Below are positions 43,530-51,558 of a stretch of DNA of 64,000 nt, piece after piece. The notes beneath the pieces were generated by a model. The model saw only the letters and a list, made by a program, of their open reading frames with translations, was not told the DNA's origin and searched no databases. The position numbers and the translations under genes were made by a program. The DNA is from Candidatus Zixiibacteriota bacterium (GTDB lineage Bacteria > Zixibacteria > MSB-5A5 > GN15 > JACZUZ01). How positions within the stretch are numbered: position 1 is the stretch's first letter; each line of letters opens with the position of its first letter. The stretch spans positions 124,001 to 188,000 of the forward strand of contig JAJRPM010000004.1 of assembly GCA_024280775.1 (NCBI GenBank). Reading direction: 5' to 3'.

Positions 43530-43793
43530 TTCCAGTCGACAAAAACCGCCGCTGAACAGGGAAAAACCACGCAAGAGGTTTGTTCACAGTAGCGGATGTC
43601 GATAGAGAATACAGGGAAAGTAATCGTGACAAATCTCTCTAACAGGATTTTCTCCAACAACCTGAGAATTTGTGCGTATTTCAAAGTGTAGTTGAGTATG
43701 TAATTCAGTATATAGCTCAGGAAATCGCCAGGGATTGGCGAGACGGAACACATCGGAAAAGTAATTTCAGAGTAGCGCCACCAGAGAATCGAT

Positions 43794-44753
43794 ATGAGCA
43801 CAGAATCCAGACTAAATGACAATCAACAAATCGGCGCAATTCTACGCGATGAGCGCATTGCCCGTGGGCTTTCCTGCGAAGAGATTTCACGAGACTGCAA
43901 ACTTCAAGAGGTTTTCGTACGAGCCATTGAAGACGGGCACACAGACTATCTGCCCACGCATATCTATTTCCGCATGTTCGCCAAACTCTACGCCGACACT
44001 CTCGCTATTGACCCCGAACAACTACTAGGAAAACTATACCCCGAGCTTCCTTTGCCGGAAAAACCAGAATTTGCCGGTGCGGTATACCGCGCGCAGGCTC
44101 TGGCAGAAAGACGCTCCCAAGCCCTGCAATCAGCCGACCTTCGAGCAGAATCAGGCGCCAACTCAGAAAACCCAACCGGAATATCATCGCTTCTCAATAG
44201 TCAATCTCAGTATGATATGTCAGGATTATCAGGCGCCAAACCGGAGCCACATAGCAGACGCAACAAGACCTTATTGCGCGGCGCAATGGCTGTCGTAGGT
44301 GTATTAGCACTCTTCGTAATCGCCAAGAACACCGTTCTTAACAATGGCTTCGCCGAAGAAGAGACAGGCTCAACGCCCCAAACCAGTGTCATAACTGGAG
44401 ATAGTAACGGAAACTCCGAAACTCCAATCGGAGCCTACCAGCCCCGCGAAAAGCTAACTCTGACCATCAAGGCCAAACCAACAGCCAAGAACGCCGGCGT
44501 GGTGGTAATTGCCGATGGAGATACTCTCTTCAATCGAAAGATACACAGCGGCGAAGTCTACACCTGGAATTCAGACTATCGTTTCAAACTCGATATCAGC
44601 GACAAAAACCAGGTAGAAATCTTCATCGGCGGGCAACGCCTGCAAACTCCGGAAGGCTCAAACAAACGCATATCCGGATTTGAAATCACCCAGCTAAATT
44701 ACGAGGAAATGCTGGCTTCACCGCTTTCGGCGGCTTCCGCTTCCACCAAATAA
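43794..44753 (+). CDS. RodZ-like helix-turn-helix membrane protein
   Basis: 319 residues. The N-terminal HTH_25 domain (IGAILRDERIARGLSCEEISRDCKLQEVFVRAIEDGHTDYLP.HIYFRMFAKLYA) is that of RodZ. A disordered stretch is followed by one membrane helix (LLRGAMAVVGVLALFVIAK, about 162-182) and an outside DUF4115-like beta domain (LTLTIKAKPTAKNAGVVVIADGDTLFNRKIHSGEVYTWNSDYRFKLDISDKNQVEIFIGGQRL). RodZ links MreB filaments to the membrane and sets rod shape; no mreB is in the window. Confidence 0.83.
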   Translation: MSTESRLNDNQQIGAILRDERIARGLSCEEISRDCKLQEVFVRAIEDGHTDYLPTHIYFRMFAKLYADTLAIDPEQLLGKLYPELPLPEKPEFAGAVYRAQALAERRSQALQSADLRAESGANSENPTGISSLLNSQSQYDMSGLSGAKPEPHSRRNKTLLRGAMAVVGVLALFVIAKNTVLNNGFAEEETGSTPQTSVITGDSNGNSETPIGAYQPREKLTLTIKAKPTAKNAGVVVIADGDTLFNRKIHSGEVYTWNSDYRFKLDISDKNQVEIFIGGQRLQTPEGSNKRISGFEITQLNYEEMLASPLSAASASTK

Positions 44754-44820
44754 TTAGCAAATAGTTCGCTGAACTTGTTTACTAGAACCTAAGCGCCATT
44801 CAAAAGGACAATATCCCCGC

Positions 44821-45408
44821 ATGGGACTAAAATCTTTCATAGCCGACTCCAAAATCGGCTGGCGTAAACGAAACTACACCGGCTCAGAGTTCTCCTTCTC
44901 AGCCGAGTTGGCAACCAGCGCCTCGGTTCTAATCTGCCTGCCGGAAAGCCTCCGGGAATTGACCATTGTCAAACCATTCCTGCCTGAGTTCGCCGATATT
45001 TTCGCCCCGGCGGAAATGTTCCTAATAGCCTGCCCCGGATCGCATGTCGCTAATGTATTCCCGCGCAAAGGCTATCGGATAATCGCCCCCGGCATGCACC
45101 AGCGCACCTGGGCCGGCCTGCCCAAACCCGGTCTACTTAAGGCGTTGCACGCCAACAAATTCGACATAATTATCGACCTGAACCTGCACTCTAACCCCTT
45201 CGTCGAATTCATTTTACTGGACTTCCCGGATTGCGTCAAAATCGGCGTCGGCGACCATCGCGGCGAACCTTTCCACAATGTAGAAATCAGAACCTCCTAT
45301 ATGCGTGACGAGCGCAATATCTACCGTTCTTTTATCGAAACCATCAACCAACTCAAAAACCCTCTCCCCCGCGGCTTCGTCGGCCAAACCCGCCTATCCG
45401 GATTCTAG
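44821..45408 (+). CDS. Hypothetical protein, similar to the N-terminal half of GT9 glycosyltransferases
   Basis: 195 residues. The pattern VLICLPESLRELTIVKPFLPEFADIFAPAEMFLIACPGS ... KFDIIIDLNLHSNPFVEFILLDFPDCVKIGVGD resembles the N-terminal Rossmann domain of heptosyltransferase-like GT9 enzymes ('fDlvIdLq....s..l....ga..rig'), but the nucleotide-sugar-binding C-terminal half is missing. It may be a non-catalytic relative or an independent family. It sits between the RodZ-like gene and smc on the same strand, as if part of a cell-morphogenesis/chromosome cluster. No disruption is visible at its 3' end. Confidence 0.6.
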   Translation: MGLKSFIADSKIGWRKRNYTGSEFSFSAELATSASVLICLPESLRELTIVKPFLPEFADIFAPAEMFLIACPGSHVANVFPRKGYRIIAPGMHQRTWAGLPKPGLLKALHANKFDIIIDLNLHSNPFVEFILLDFPDCVKIGVGDHRGEPFHNVEIRTSYMRDERNIYRSFIETINQLKNPLPRGFVGQTRLSGF

Positions 45409-45687
45409 CAACACTTTCGATATCTCCGCTCCAAATCTTCCTCATTCACCAAACGCAAATCGCAGTGTTTCTTGCTTTCAATAAACAGATGTTTGTTGAA
45501 TTCTTTGATTGTTCTCAAGGGCGTGATTGTGTACAATAATCACTGAAGACAATCGTTGAAAACATTGGCGCAGAATCGCCGGGTTTCGGATTGTTACCGA
45601 CATAATATACCTGTGAGCCAAGCAGTGTTCTAAACGCGTTTACCGGCCCACACTACTTTCGATATATTTTATTATTGGAGCGCCCTT
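45409..45687. other. Intergenic region upstream of smc
   Basis: 279 bp; A+T-rich with an imperfect palindrome TGATTGTGTACAATAATCA (about 45525-45543). It probably holds the smc promoter, not pinned down. Confidence 0.35.
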
Positions 45688-46311
45688 TTGCGATTAAAAA
45701 AACTTGATATAGTCGGCTTCAAATCCTTCGCCGAACGCACCCACATCCACTTAGTCGATGGCGTAACCGCTATCGTAGGCCCCAACGGTTGCGGCAAAAC
45801 TAATATTCTCGATGCCCTCCGCTGGGTGATGGGCGAACAACGCCCGACTTTGTTACGTGGCGGCAAAATGGAAGATGTGATTTTCAACGGCTCACAAACC
45901 ATGAAATCACAGGGCATGGCCGAAGTTACACTAACCATAGAAAACGCCCACGGCGTCCTTCCTTCCGAATACGACGAGCTCCAACTGACACGACGCCTCT
46001 TCCGCTCCGGAGAATCCGAATACATCCTCAATAAGACTGTCTGCCGACTGCGAGATATCACCGACCTGTTCGCCGACACCGGCATGGGAGCCAATGCCTA
46101 CTCCGTCATTCAACAGCACATGATTGACGCCCTAATCTCGGATAAGACCGAAGACCGACGCATACTCTTCGAAGAAGCCGCCGGGATAACCAAATACAAA
46201 CAGCGCAAACGCGCGGCGATGCGCAAACTCGAAACCACTGAGAACGACCTTAAGCGTCTCTCGGATATTGTCTCTGAAGTAAAAACCCAGGTCAATTCCC
46301 TCAATCGGTAA
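45688..46311 (+). CDS. smc: SMC, N-terminal head fragment ending at an in-frame TAA
   Basis: 207 residues. It starts at TTG 45688, supported by GGAG 7 nt upstream and by the exact SMC N-terminus (RLKKLDIVGFKSFAERT). Walker A is GPNGCGKTNILDALRWVMGEQ (about 33-53) and the Q-loop/head region runs to TGMGANAYSVIQQHMIDALISDKTEDRRILFEEAAGITKYKQRK. The coiled coil begins, then stops at TAA 46309-46311 after VNSLNR. The next codon is ATG AAA AAA GCC GAG CGC TAC, and in intact SMCs this junction reads '...L.rQ.kKAErY', so a single CAA-to-TAA change explains the break. As written, Walker A and Walker B are on separate polypeptides. Confidence 0.9.
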   Translation: MRLKKLDIVGFKSFAERTHIHLVDGVTAIVGPNGCGKTNILDALRWVMGEQRPTLLRGGKMEDVIFNGSQTMKSQGMAEVTLTIENAHGVLPSEYDELQLTRRLFRSGESEYILNKTVCRLRDITDLFADTGMGANAYSVIQQHMIDALISDKTEDRRILFEEAAGITKYKQRKRAAMRKLETTENDLKRLSDIVSEVKTQVNSLNR

Positions 46312-49300
46312 ATGAAAAAAGCCGAGCGCTACCAGGACACCCACATCGAACTAAAAAAACTCGAACTGGGCCTGGCGAGAATCACACTGGATGCGCTAAA
46401 AGAAGAGGACTCAAGCAAACGCCAGTCGCTCTACTCTGAACGCGACAAAGTCAGTGAATGTGACACCAAGCTTTCGGTTTCAAACGCCGAGCTCGAAGAG
46501 CGACGTCTACTCCAGAATGAGCTGGAGACAGAGTTAACCCAAGTCTCCGCGGCAACTCAGGCCAAAACCGAGGAAGGTCACGCGCTCGATATCAAAATCT
46601 CCTCACTAAAAGAGCGCGCTCTATCCCTTGCCCAAACTCGCGAACGAAACATCGTAGAAATACAAGCCTGTGACACACGCCTGGTACAGCTAGGTGAAGA
46701 AGAGAACACAGTAAGGGAAGAATTACAAACCTGCGAAGCGGGCCTTGGGACCCTACTGGCGGAGATTACAACAGCTGAGTTGGCCTCACAATCCGCCGAC
46801 GAAGAACTGCTAACTGCGCGTCGCGGAGCTAATGACACCACCGAAAAACTCATGGCCCTCGAAGGCCGAATCTCTTCCGGCAAAAGTGACACTCAGAATC
46901 TCTCCGAACAAGAAAACGAACTCAAGCGCCGTGTCGAAGACTGCCAGCGTCAGGTTTCCGCTCTCACCAATGAAATCTCAACCACCAGAGCCGAAAAAGA
47001 CAAATCATCAGCGCTAGCAAAACAGGCCGAGAACAACGTAGCGGATATTTCAAACCGCCTGAACGAAACCGCGCAGGAAATTGAAGCAATAAATGCTCGC
47101 ATCGAAACCGATAGCGATAACATTACAGATTTATCAGCGGCTCTGGAGGCTACTAGCGCCAGGTTGCGCCTGCTCGAAGAAATGATCGCCCGCCATGAAG
47201 GTTTCGGCGTTGGTGTCGCCGCGGCTCTCGATAATCGCGAGCAATGGTCCGACCTGCTCGGAACAGTGGCGGACTTAATTGTCCCGCGCACTGGTCACGC
47301 GCGCGCGATTGAAGCGGCTCTTGACGATGTAGCAGGCTATTTGGTAACCAAGGAACGTAACGCCGCTGAGCAAGTCATAGACTTCCTCGCACAAGAACAA
47401 AAGGGTAAAGCGGCAGTCTTTACTCTCGACGGATTCTCTATCACAGAGAAATCTACCGAGCAAACATCAACCAACGAAGACACCGAGACCAGCCAGCGTC
47501 GTCCCTTAGAAGAATCCGGTTTCGTAGGCTGGGCCGACAGACTTGTCGATCCGCATCCTGACGCCAAAGCTCTGGCGCATTCCCTGCTATGTGACACAGC
47601 AGTCTTTGACGCTACTATCGAAGCGCTTCCCCAATCAGAGTTGCAAGCGCTCCTAAGTAGACTGCCTGCCTCTGCTCAGGTTGTCACTACTAACGGAAAA
47701 CTCTACCGTGGCGTAACAGTCCTCGCCGGCGGCTCAGCAGATCAGGCCCCAAGATTCGGTCGTAGAGAGCGCGCCGAGGAAATGAAAAGCGAGCTAACTC
47801 GTCTCGAAACCAAGCTAAGCGCCGCTCGTGACAAGAAAAATGAAAATATGGCGGAAGTCGCACGCCTCCGCGCACGCATCTCACAACTTGACCTTGAGCT
47901 CGAATCAGCCCGCGAAGAGAAAAACTCAGCGGAAAGAAATCACGGCGAACTGGCTATTACTGTCACTAATCAGGAAAAAAACCAACAGCGCTTAGAGCAA
48001 GAACAAAAAGCCGCCAATGACAAACTCGACTTACTGAAACACCGTCAATACACCCTGACTCTCGATGTAGACCAGCTCTCCGGCGAGAAATCAAGACTCC
48101 TGGCGCTAGGCGATGAGCGTAACCAGGCCCTGGCGGCCCTCGAAGCGAATGCACAATCCGCCGCTGATGCCTCAAATAAACTCCAGGTCCGCCTAGTTGA
48201 GGACAAGTCAGTAGTCAACCAGCTCACCACAAGAATCAGTCACCTGCAAGAGCTGCGCAATGAAGTAGTCCAAACCAAAGACAGCAAAATCGCAGAAAAC
48301 GAAACTTCACTACGTGAAATCGAAACCTCCGCAACAACTGTAATTGAACTCGAAGAAAACCTTAGAGCAGTATTTGATCAGCGCACCGAGCTATCACGCT
48401 CCGAAGCCGAGATTCGCCAACGTCGTGACGAAGTAGTAAACCTGCTACGCGAGCGCGAGGAAGGTCTCAAAGAAGTTCGTAGCGCACGTGAGCGCGCCAT
48501 GCAGGAAGCTCATCAACTGGAGCTACGTCGCTCACAGATCGAGCTGGAAATCAAAGCCCTTTGCGAAAGAATTTCAGAGGAATACTCAATCGACCTCAAC
48601 GAGTATCAGGACGACAGCGAGGACGCTCCCAAAAAATCCGATGAAGTAGAGAAACTCTCAGAAGCCCGCGAAACAGTTAGCAACCTGAAACAAAAACTCA
48701 AATCATTTGGCGCAGTAAACCTGCTGGCAATCGAAGAATTCTCCTCAGCTCAGGAACGTTACGCCTATCTCAGCGCCCAATACGAAGACCTCACCAGCGC
48801 CCGCGCAACCCTGCAGTCGACCATCAACAAAATCAACAAAACCGCCAAAGAGAAATTCCTGGAGACTTTCTCAGTCGCGCGCAAAAACTACAAAGAAGTC
48901 TTCACTGAATTATTCCAGGGTGGCGAATGCGACCTGAAACTAGTAGATGAAAACGATCCGCTGGAGTCAGCCATCGAAATCGTAGCCAAACCCAAAGGCA
49001 AGAAGCTAGTGACAATTACCCAAATGTCCGGTGGTGAACGCGCGCTAACTGCTATTTCATTACTCTTTGCGCTCTATTTGGTGAAACCTTCTCCGTTCTG
49101 TATTCTCGATGAAATCGACGCCCCGCTCGATGATGCAAACTGTCATCGCTCCCTGCGCATGATTCGTCGTTTCTCAGGACGCACCCAGTTCATCATCATC
49201 ACCCATAACAAAATCAGCATGGAAGCCGCTGATAATCTCTATGGCGTGACGATGGAGTCACCGGGAATCTCCAAACTGGTGTCAGTTCGCTTCGGTGATG

Positions 49301-49578
49301 TCGCCGATGACGGACGAATCACTTTGCGAAATGACGCCATCCACGACGAAGATGACAGCGAAGAAGTCGCTCCGCGCACTGTCATAAGCAAGAAAGCAAT
49401 TGTGGAACAGGAAGCCGCTACTTCTGAAGCGACCGGGTTGGAGGACTTGCAGATTCCAACTGTCGTAGCGGAGCGAATGGTCTCCACCACGATTCCAGCC
49501 GATGATATTACCAAAACAGCGCCCAGCGCAAATGGTCTCAACGTCGACACCAAAGATGACACCAACGAGAACGCATAG
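46312..49578 (+). CDS. smc: SMC, coiled coil, hinge and C-terminal head (continuation after the stop)
   Basis: 1,088 residues in the same frame as the upstream fragment. Long coiled coil; hinge near 300-480 (EMIARHEGFGVGVAAAL, LGTVADLIVPRTGHARAIEAALDDVAGYLV) with a Thr/Glu-rich insert; second coiled coil; then the head with the signature MSGGERALTAISLLFALYLVKPSPFCILDEIDAPLDDAN (C-loop and Walker B) and FIIITHNKISMEAAD (His switch). A ~100-residue acidic tail follows. With the N-terminal piece it sums to ~1,296 residues, slightly above the usual 1,170-1,200. ATG directly after TAA could allow reinitiation. ftsY follows 53 bp later, a common gene order. Confidence 0.92.
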   Translation: MKKAERYQDTHIELKKLELGLARITLDALKEEDSSKRQSLYSERDKVSECDTKLSVSNAELEERRLLQNELETELTQVSAATQAKTEEGHALDIKISSLKERALSLAQTRERNIVEIQACDTRLVQLGEEENTVREELQTCEAGLGTLLAEITTAELASQSADEELLTARRGANDTTEKLMALEGRISSGKSDTQNLSEQENELKRRVEDCQRQVSALTNEISTTRAEKDKSSALAKQAENNVADISNRLNETAQEIEAINARIETDSDNITDLSAALEATSARLRLLEEMIARHEGFGVGVAAALDNREQWSDLLGTVADLIVPRTGHARAIEAALDDVAGYLVTKERNAAEQVIDFLAQEQKGKAAVFTLDGFSITEKSTEQTSTNEDTETSQRRPLEESGFVGWADRLVDPHPDAKALAHSLLCDTAVFDATIEALPQSELQALLSRLPASAQVVTTNGKLYRGVTVLAGGSADQAPRFGRRERAEEMKSELTRLETKLSAARDKKNENMAEVARLRARISQLDLELESAREEKNSAERNHGELAITVTNQEKNQQRLEQEQKAANDKLDLLKHRQYTLTLDVDQLSGEKSRLLALGDERNQALAALEANAQSAADASNKLQVRLVEDKSVVNQLTTRISHLQELRNEVVQTKDSKIAENETSLREIETSATTVIELEENLRAVFDQRTELSRSEAEIRQRRDEVVNLLREREEGLKEVRSARERAMQEAHQLELRRSQIELEIKALCERISEEYSIDLNEYQDDSEDAPKKSDEVEKLSEARETVSNLKQKLKSFGAVNLLAIEEFSSAQERYAYLSAQYEDLTSARATLQSTINKINKTAKEKFLETFSVARKNYKEVFTELFQGGECDLKLVDENDPLESAIEIVAKPKGKKLVTITQMSGGERALTAISLLFALYLVKPSPFCILDEIDAPLDDANCHRSLRMIRRFSGRTQFIIITHNKISMEAADNLYGVTMESPGISKLVSVRFGDVADDGRITLRNDAIHDEDDSEEVAPRTVISKKAIVEQEAATSEATGLEDLQIPTVVAERMVSTTIPADDITKTAPSANGLNVDTKDDTNENA

Positions 49579-49631
49579 CGTTAAACCTTCACAAACTCTA
49601 TAGATTCTATGGCGACAGCGCCGTACTGATT

Positions 49632-50546
49632 ATGTTCTCGCGATTCAAAAAGCTCAAAGACAGCCTCCTCCAAACCAAGAAATCGATTTTCGGTAAACTG
49701 GCCCCACTGGTCGGCGCCAGAAAACTCGATGAACAACTACTCGAAGAAATCGAAGAGACTTTGCTGGGCGCAGATATCGGTGTCGACGCCACCATGCAAA
49801 CCATCGACGCAGTCCGTAAGAAAGCCCAACGTGAAAATCTAACTCAGGGCGATCAAGTAATGACTCTCCTAAGAGACGAACTACGCGAAATCCTAACCAA
49901 GTCCAAAGCCACCTCAATCTGGGATAGCCCTTCCCGCCCGATAATCCTGCTAATTGTCGGTGTCAATGGCGCAGGCAAAACCACTACCATCGGAAAACTC
50001 GCTCGGCTCTACTCTGCTCAAGGCCACAGCGTCATGATAGCCGCCTGTGACACCTTCCGCGCCGCCGCCGTCGAACAACTCGAAACCTGGGCCACACGTT
50101 CAGGAGTAGACTTCGTCAAAGCCGGTGACGGCGCTGATCCCGCTTCTGTCGCATACGACGCCGCTGTCTCAGCCACTTCCAAGGGAACAGAACTACTACT
50201 AGTGGACACCGCCGGAAGACTCCACACCAAAACCCACCTGATGCAGGAATTAGGCAAAATCCGAAGGGTAGTGGAAAAAGCCAACCCCCAAGCCACAGTG
50301 CTGAGCCTGCTGGTCATCGACGGTACAACTGGCCAAAACGCCATCTCACAAGTCAAAGTATTCACTGAAACAGTAGGCTGTGACGGTCTAATCGTCACCA
50401 AGCTGGACAGCGCCGCCAAAGGCGGAGTTATAGTAGCTATCACTAAGGAGCTGTCAGCTCCTGTTCGTTTCGTGGGAGTCGGCGAAGGCATTGATGACAT
50501 TCAGGAATTCGACCCCGTCGCCTATGCCGATGCCCTGCTAGAATAA
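49632..50546 (+). CDS. ftsY: Signal recognition particle receptor FtsY
   Basis: 304 residues. NG domain of the SRP GTPase family: N-domain helices (LDEQLLEEIEETLLGADIGVDATMQTIDAVR), P-loop GVNGAGKTTTIGKLARLY, DTFRAAAVEQLETWA, DTAGRLHTKTHLMQEL, TKLDSAAKGG and GVGEGIDDIQEFDPVAYADALL. It docks SRP-ribosome complexes at the membrane. The acidic A domain of E. coli FtsY is absent, as in most other phyla. Confidence 0.96.
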   Translation: MFSRFKKLKDSLLQTKKSIFGKLAPLVGARKLDEQLLEEIEETLLGADIGVDATMQTIDAVRKKAQRENLTQGDQVMTLLRDELREILTKSKATSIWDSPSRPIILLIVGVNGAGKTTTIGKLARLYSAQGHSVMIAACDTFRAAAVEQLETWATRSGVDFVKAGDGADPASVAYDAAVSATSKGTELLLVDTAGRLHTKTHLMQELGKIRRVVEKANPQATVLSLLVIDGTTGQNAISQVKVFTETVGCDGLIVTKLDSAAKGGVIVAITKELSAPVRFVGVGEGIDDIQEFDPVAYADALLE

Positions 50547-50574
50547 CTCTTTGAACTCTCTCTAAGCAAAGAAG

Positions 50575-50982
50575 ATGAAACGCTTCACACTCCAAACTTC
50601 AACTCGCAATGAAATGCTGGACATTCTAGCGGATGTCCAAGACGCTCTCGACTCCTTACTTAGTGATGCCGAAGGCGCAAGTGGCGCGGCGCTTGTATAC
50701 TGTCCCCACACAACAGCGGCAATCACCGTCAATGAAAACTACGACCCCGATGTCAAAGTCGACATGCTTGCAAAACTATCGCGAGAAATCCCCAAAGAAG
50801 ACGGCTATCATCACGCCGAAGGCAACTCCGACTCCCACTTGAAGTCATCACTAGTTGGAACCTCAGAGCTAGTTCCAGTCGAAAACGGTCGAATTGCGCT
50901 TGGTCGCTGGCAGGGTTTGCTGTTTTGCGAATTCGACGGACCCCGACAACGTGAAGTGTGGGTCAGCTTTCTTCGTAGCTAG
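50575..50982 (+). CDS. YjbQ/UPF0047 family protein (secondary thiamine-phosphate-synthase-like)
   Basis: 135 residues. Family blocks: GAALVYCPHTTAAITVNENYDPDVKVDM, HAEGNSDSHLKSSLVGTSELVPVENGRIALGRWQGLLFCEFDGPRQREVWV. The YjbQ fold binds a metal via the conserved His residues. E. coli YjbQ has weak thiamine-phosphate-synthase activity, but the physiological role is unsettled. Sits between ftsY and rlmH on the same strand with short gaps. Confidence 0.9.
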   Translation: MKRFTLQTSTRNEMLDILADVQDALDSLLSDAEGASGAALVYCPHTTAAITVNENYDPDVKVDMLAKLSREIPKEDGYHHAEGNSDSHLKSSLVGTSELVPVENGRIALGRWQGLLFCEFDGPRQREVWVSFLRS

Positions 50983-51000
50983 AGAAACTCTGTTCCATCG

Positions 51001-51471
51001 ATGCTGAAAGTCAGAATCATAGCGGTAGGCAAAGCCAAAGGTGATTGGGCCAGAGACGCACAAAGCCACTACCAGAAACTCTTGCAAAAGTACTGCAAGC
51101 TGGAGATAATCGAGTTACCTGAAAAGGCCGACTCCGGCGATGGTTCAATAACCTCACTAAAGTCAGAAGAGGCCGAAAGAATTCGCAAACGTCTTTCCGG
51201 CGCATTTCTTGTGGCCTTAGATCAGCGAGGCAAAACCTTCACCTCAGAGACATTCGCCAAGACCATCTCAAACCTGATGAGCGATGGCCAAAGCGCCATA
51301 GACATAATCATCGGCGGAGCCTACGGTCTCGATGAAGACCTCCGCAAATCGAGCAACTTGATAGTGTCACTCTCGACTTTCACTCTATCCCATCAAATAG
51401 CTCGAATCACTCTACTGGAACAACTATTCCGTTGCTTCTCAATTCTCGCAAACACACCCTACCACAAATAA
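51001..51471 (+). CDS. rlmH: 23S rRNA (pseudouridine1915-N3)-methyltransferase
   Basis: 156 residues. SPOUT-class methyltransferase: VRIIAVGKAKGDWARDAQSHYQKLLQKYCKLEIIELPE, AFLVALDQRGKTFTSETFA, IDIIIGGAYGLDEDLRKSSNLIVSLSTFTLSHQIARITLLEQLFRCFSILANTPYHK. The C-terminal YHK is the usual end. It methylates the pseudouridine in helix 69 of 23S rRNA, using SAM. Last gene of the plus-strand cluster. Confidence 0.95.
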   Translation: MLKVRIIAVGKAKGDWARDAQSHYQKLLQKYCKLEIIELPEKADSGDGSITSLKSEEAERIRKRLSGAFLVALDQRGKTFTSETFAKTISNLMSDGQSAIDIIIGGAYGLDEDLRKSSNLIVSLSTFTLSHQIARITLLEQLFRCFSILANTPYHK

Positions 51472-51486
51472 GAAATGCTAAAACAA

Positions 51487-51514
51487 CAGGCGCGATCCTT
51501 TCGGACCTCGCCTG
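51487..51514. terminator. Possible bidirectional terminator between convergent genes
   Basis: Imperfect stem CAGGCGCGATCC / GGACCTCGCCTG (two mispairs) with a TTTC loop. It lies between rlmH (+) and the giant protein gene (-); CATCTTTATTAG follows on the plus strand. Confidence 0.45.
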
Positions 51515-51558
51515 CGCAAATCATCTTTATTAGTCTTGTATGTTACTATTGATGTCGC

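Noticed and set aside
45672-46094. Minus-strand 140-codon ORF over smc
   Set aside because: Shadow of the conserved SMC head coding sequence.
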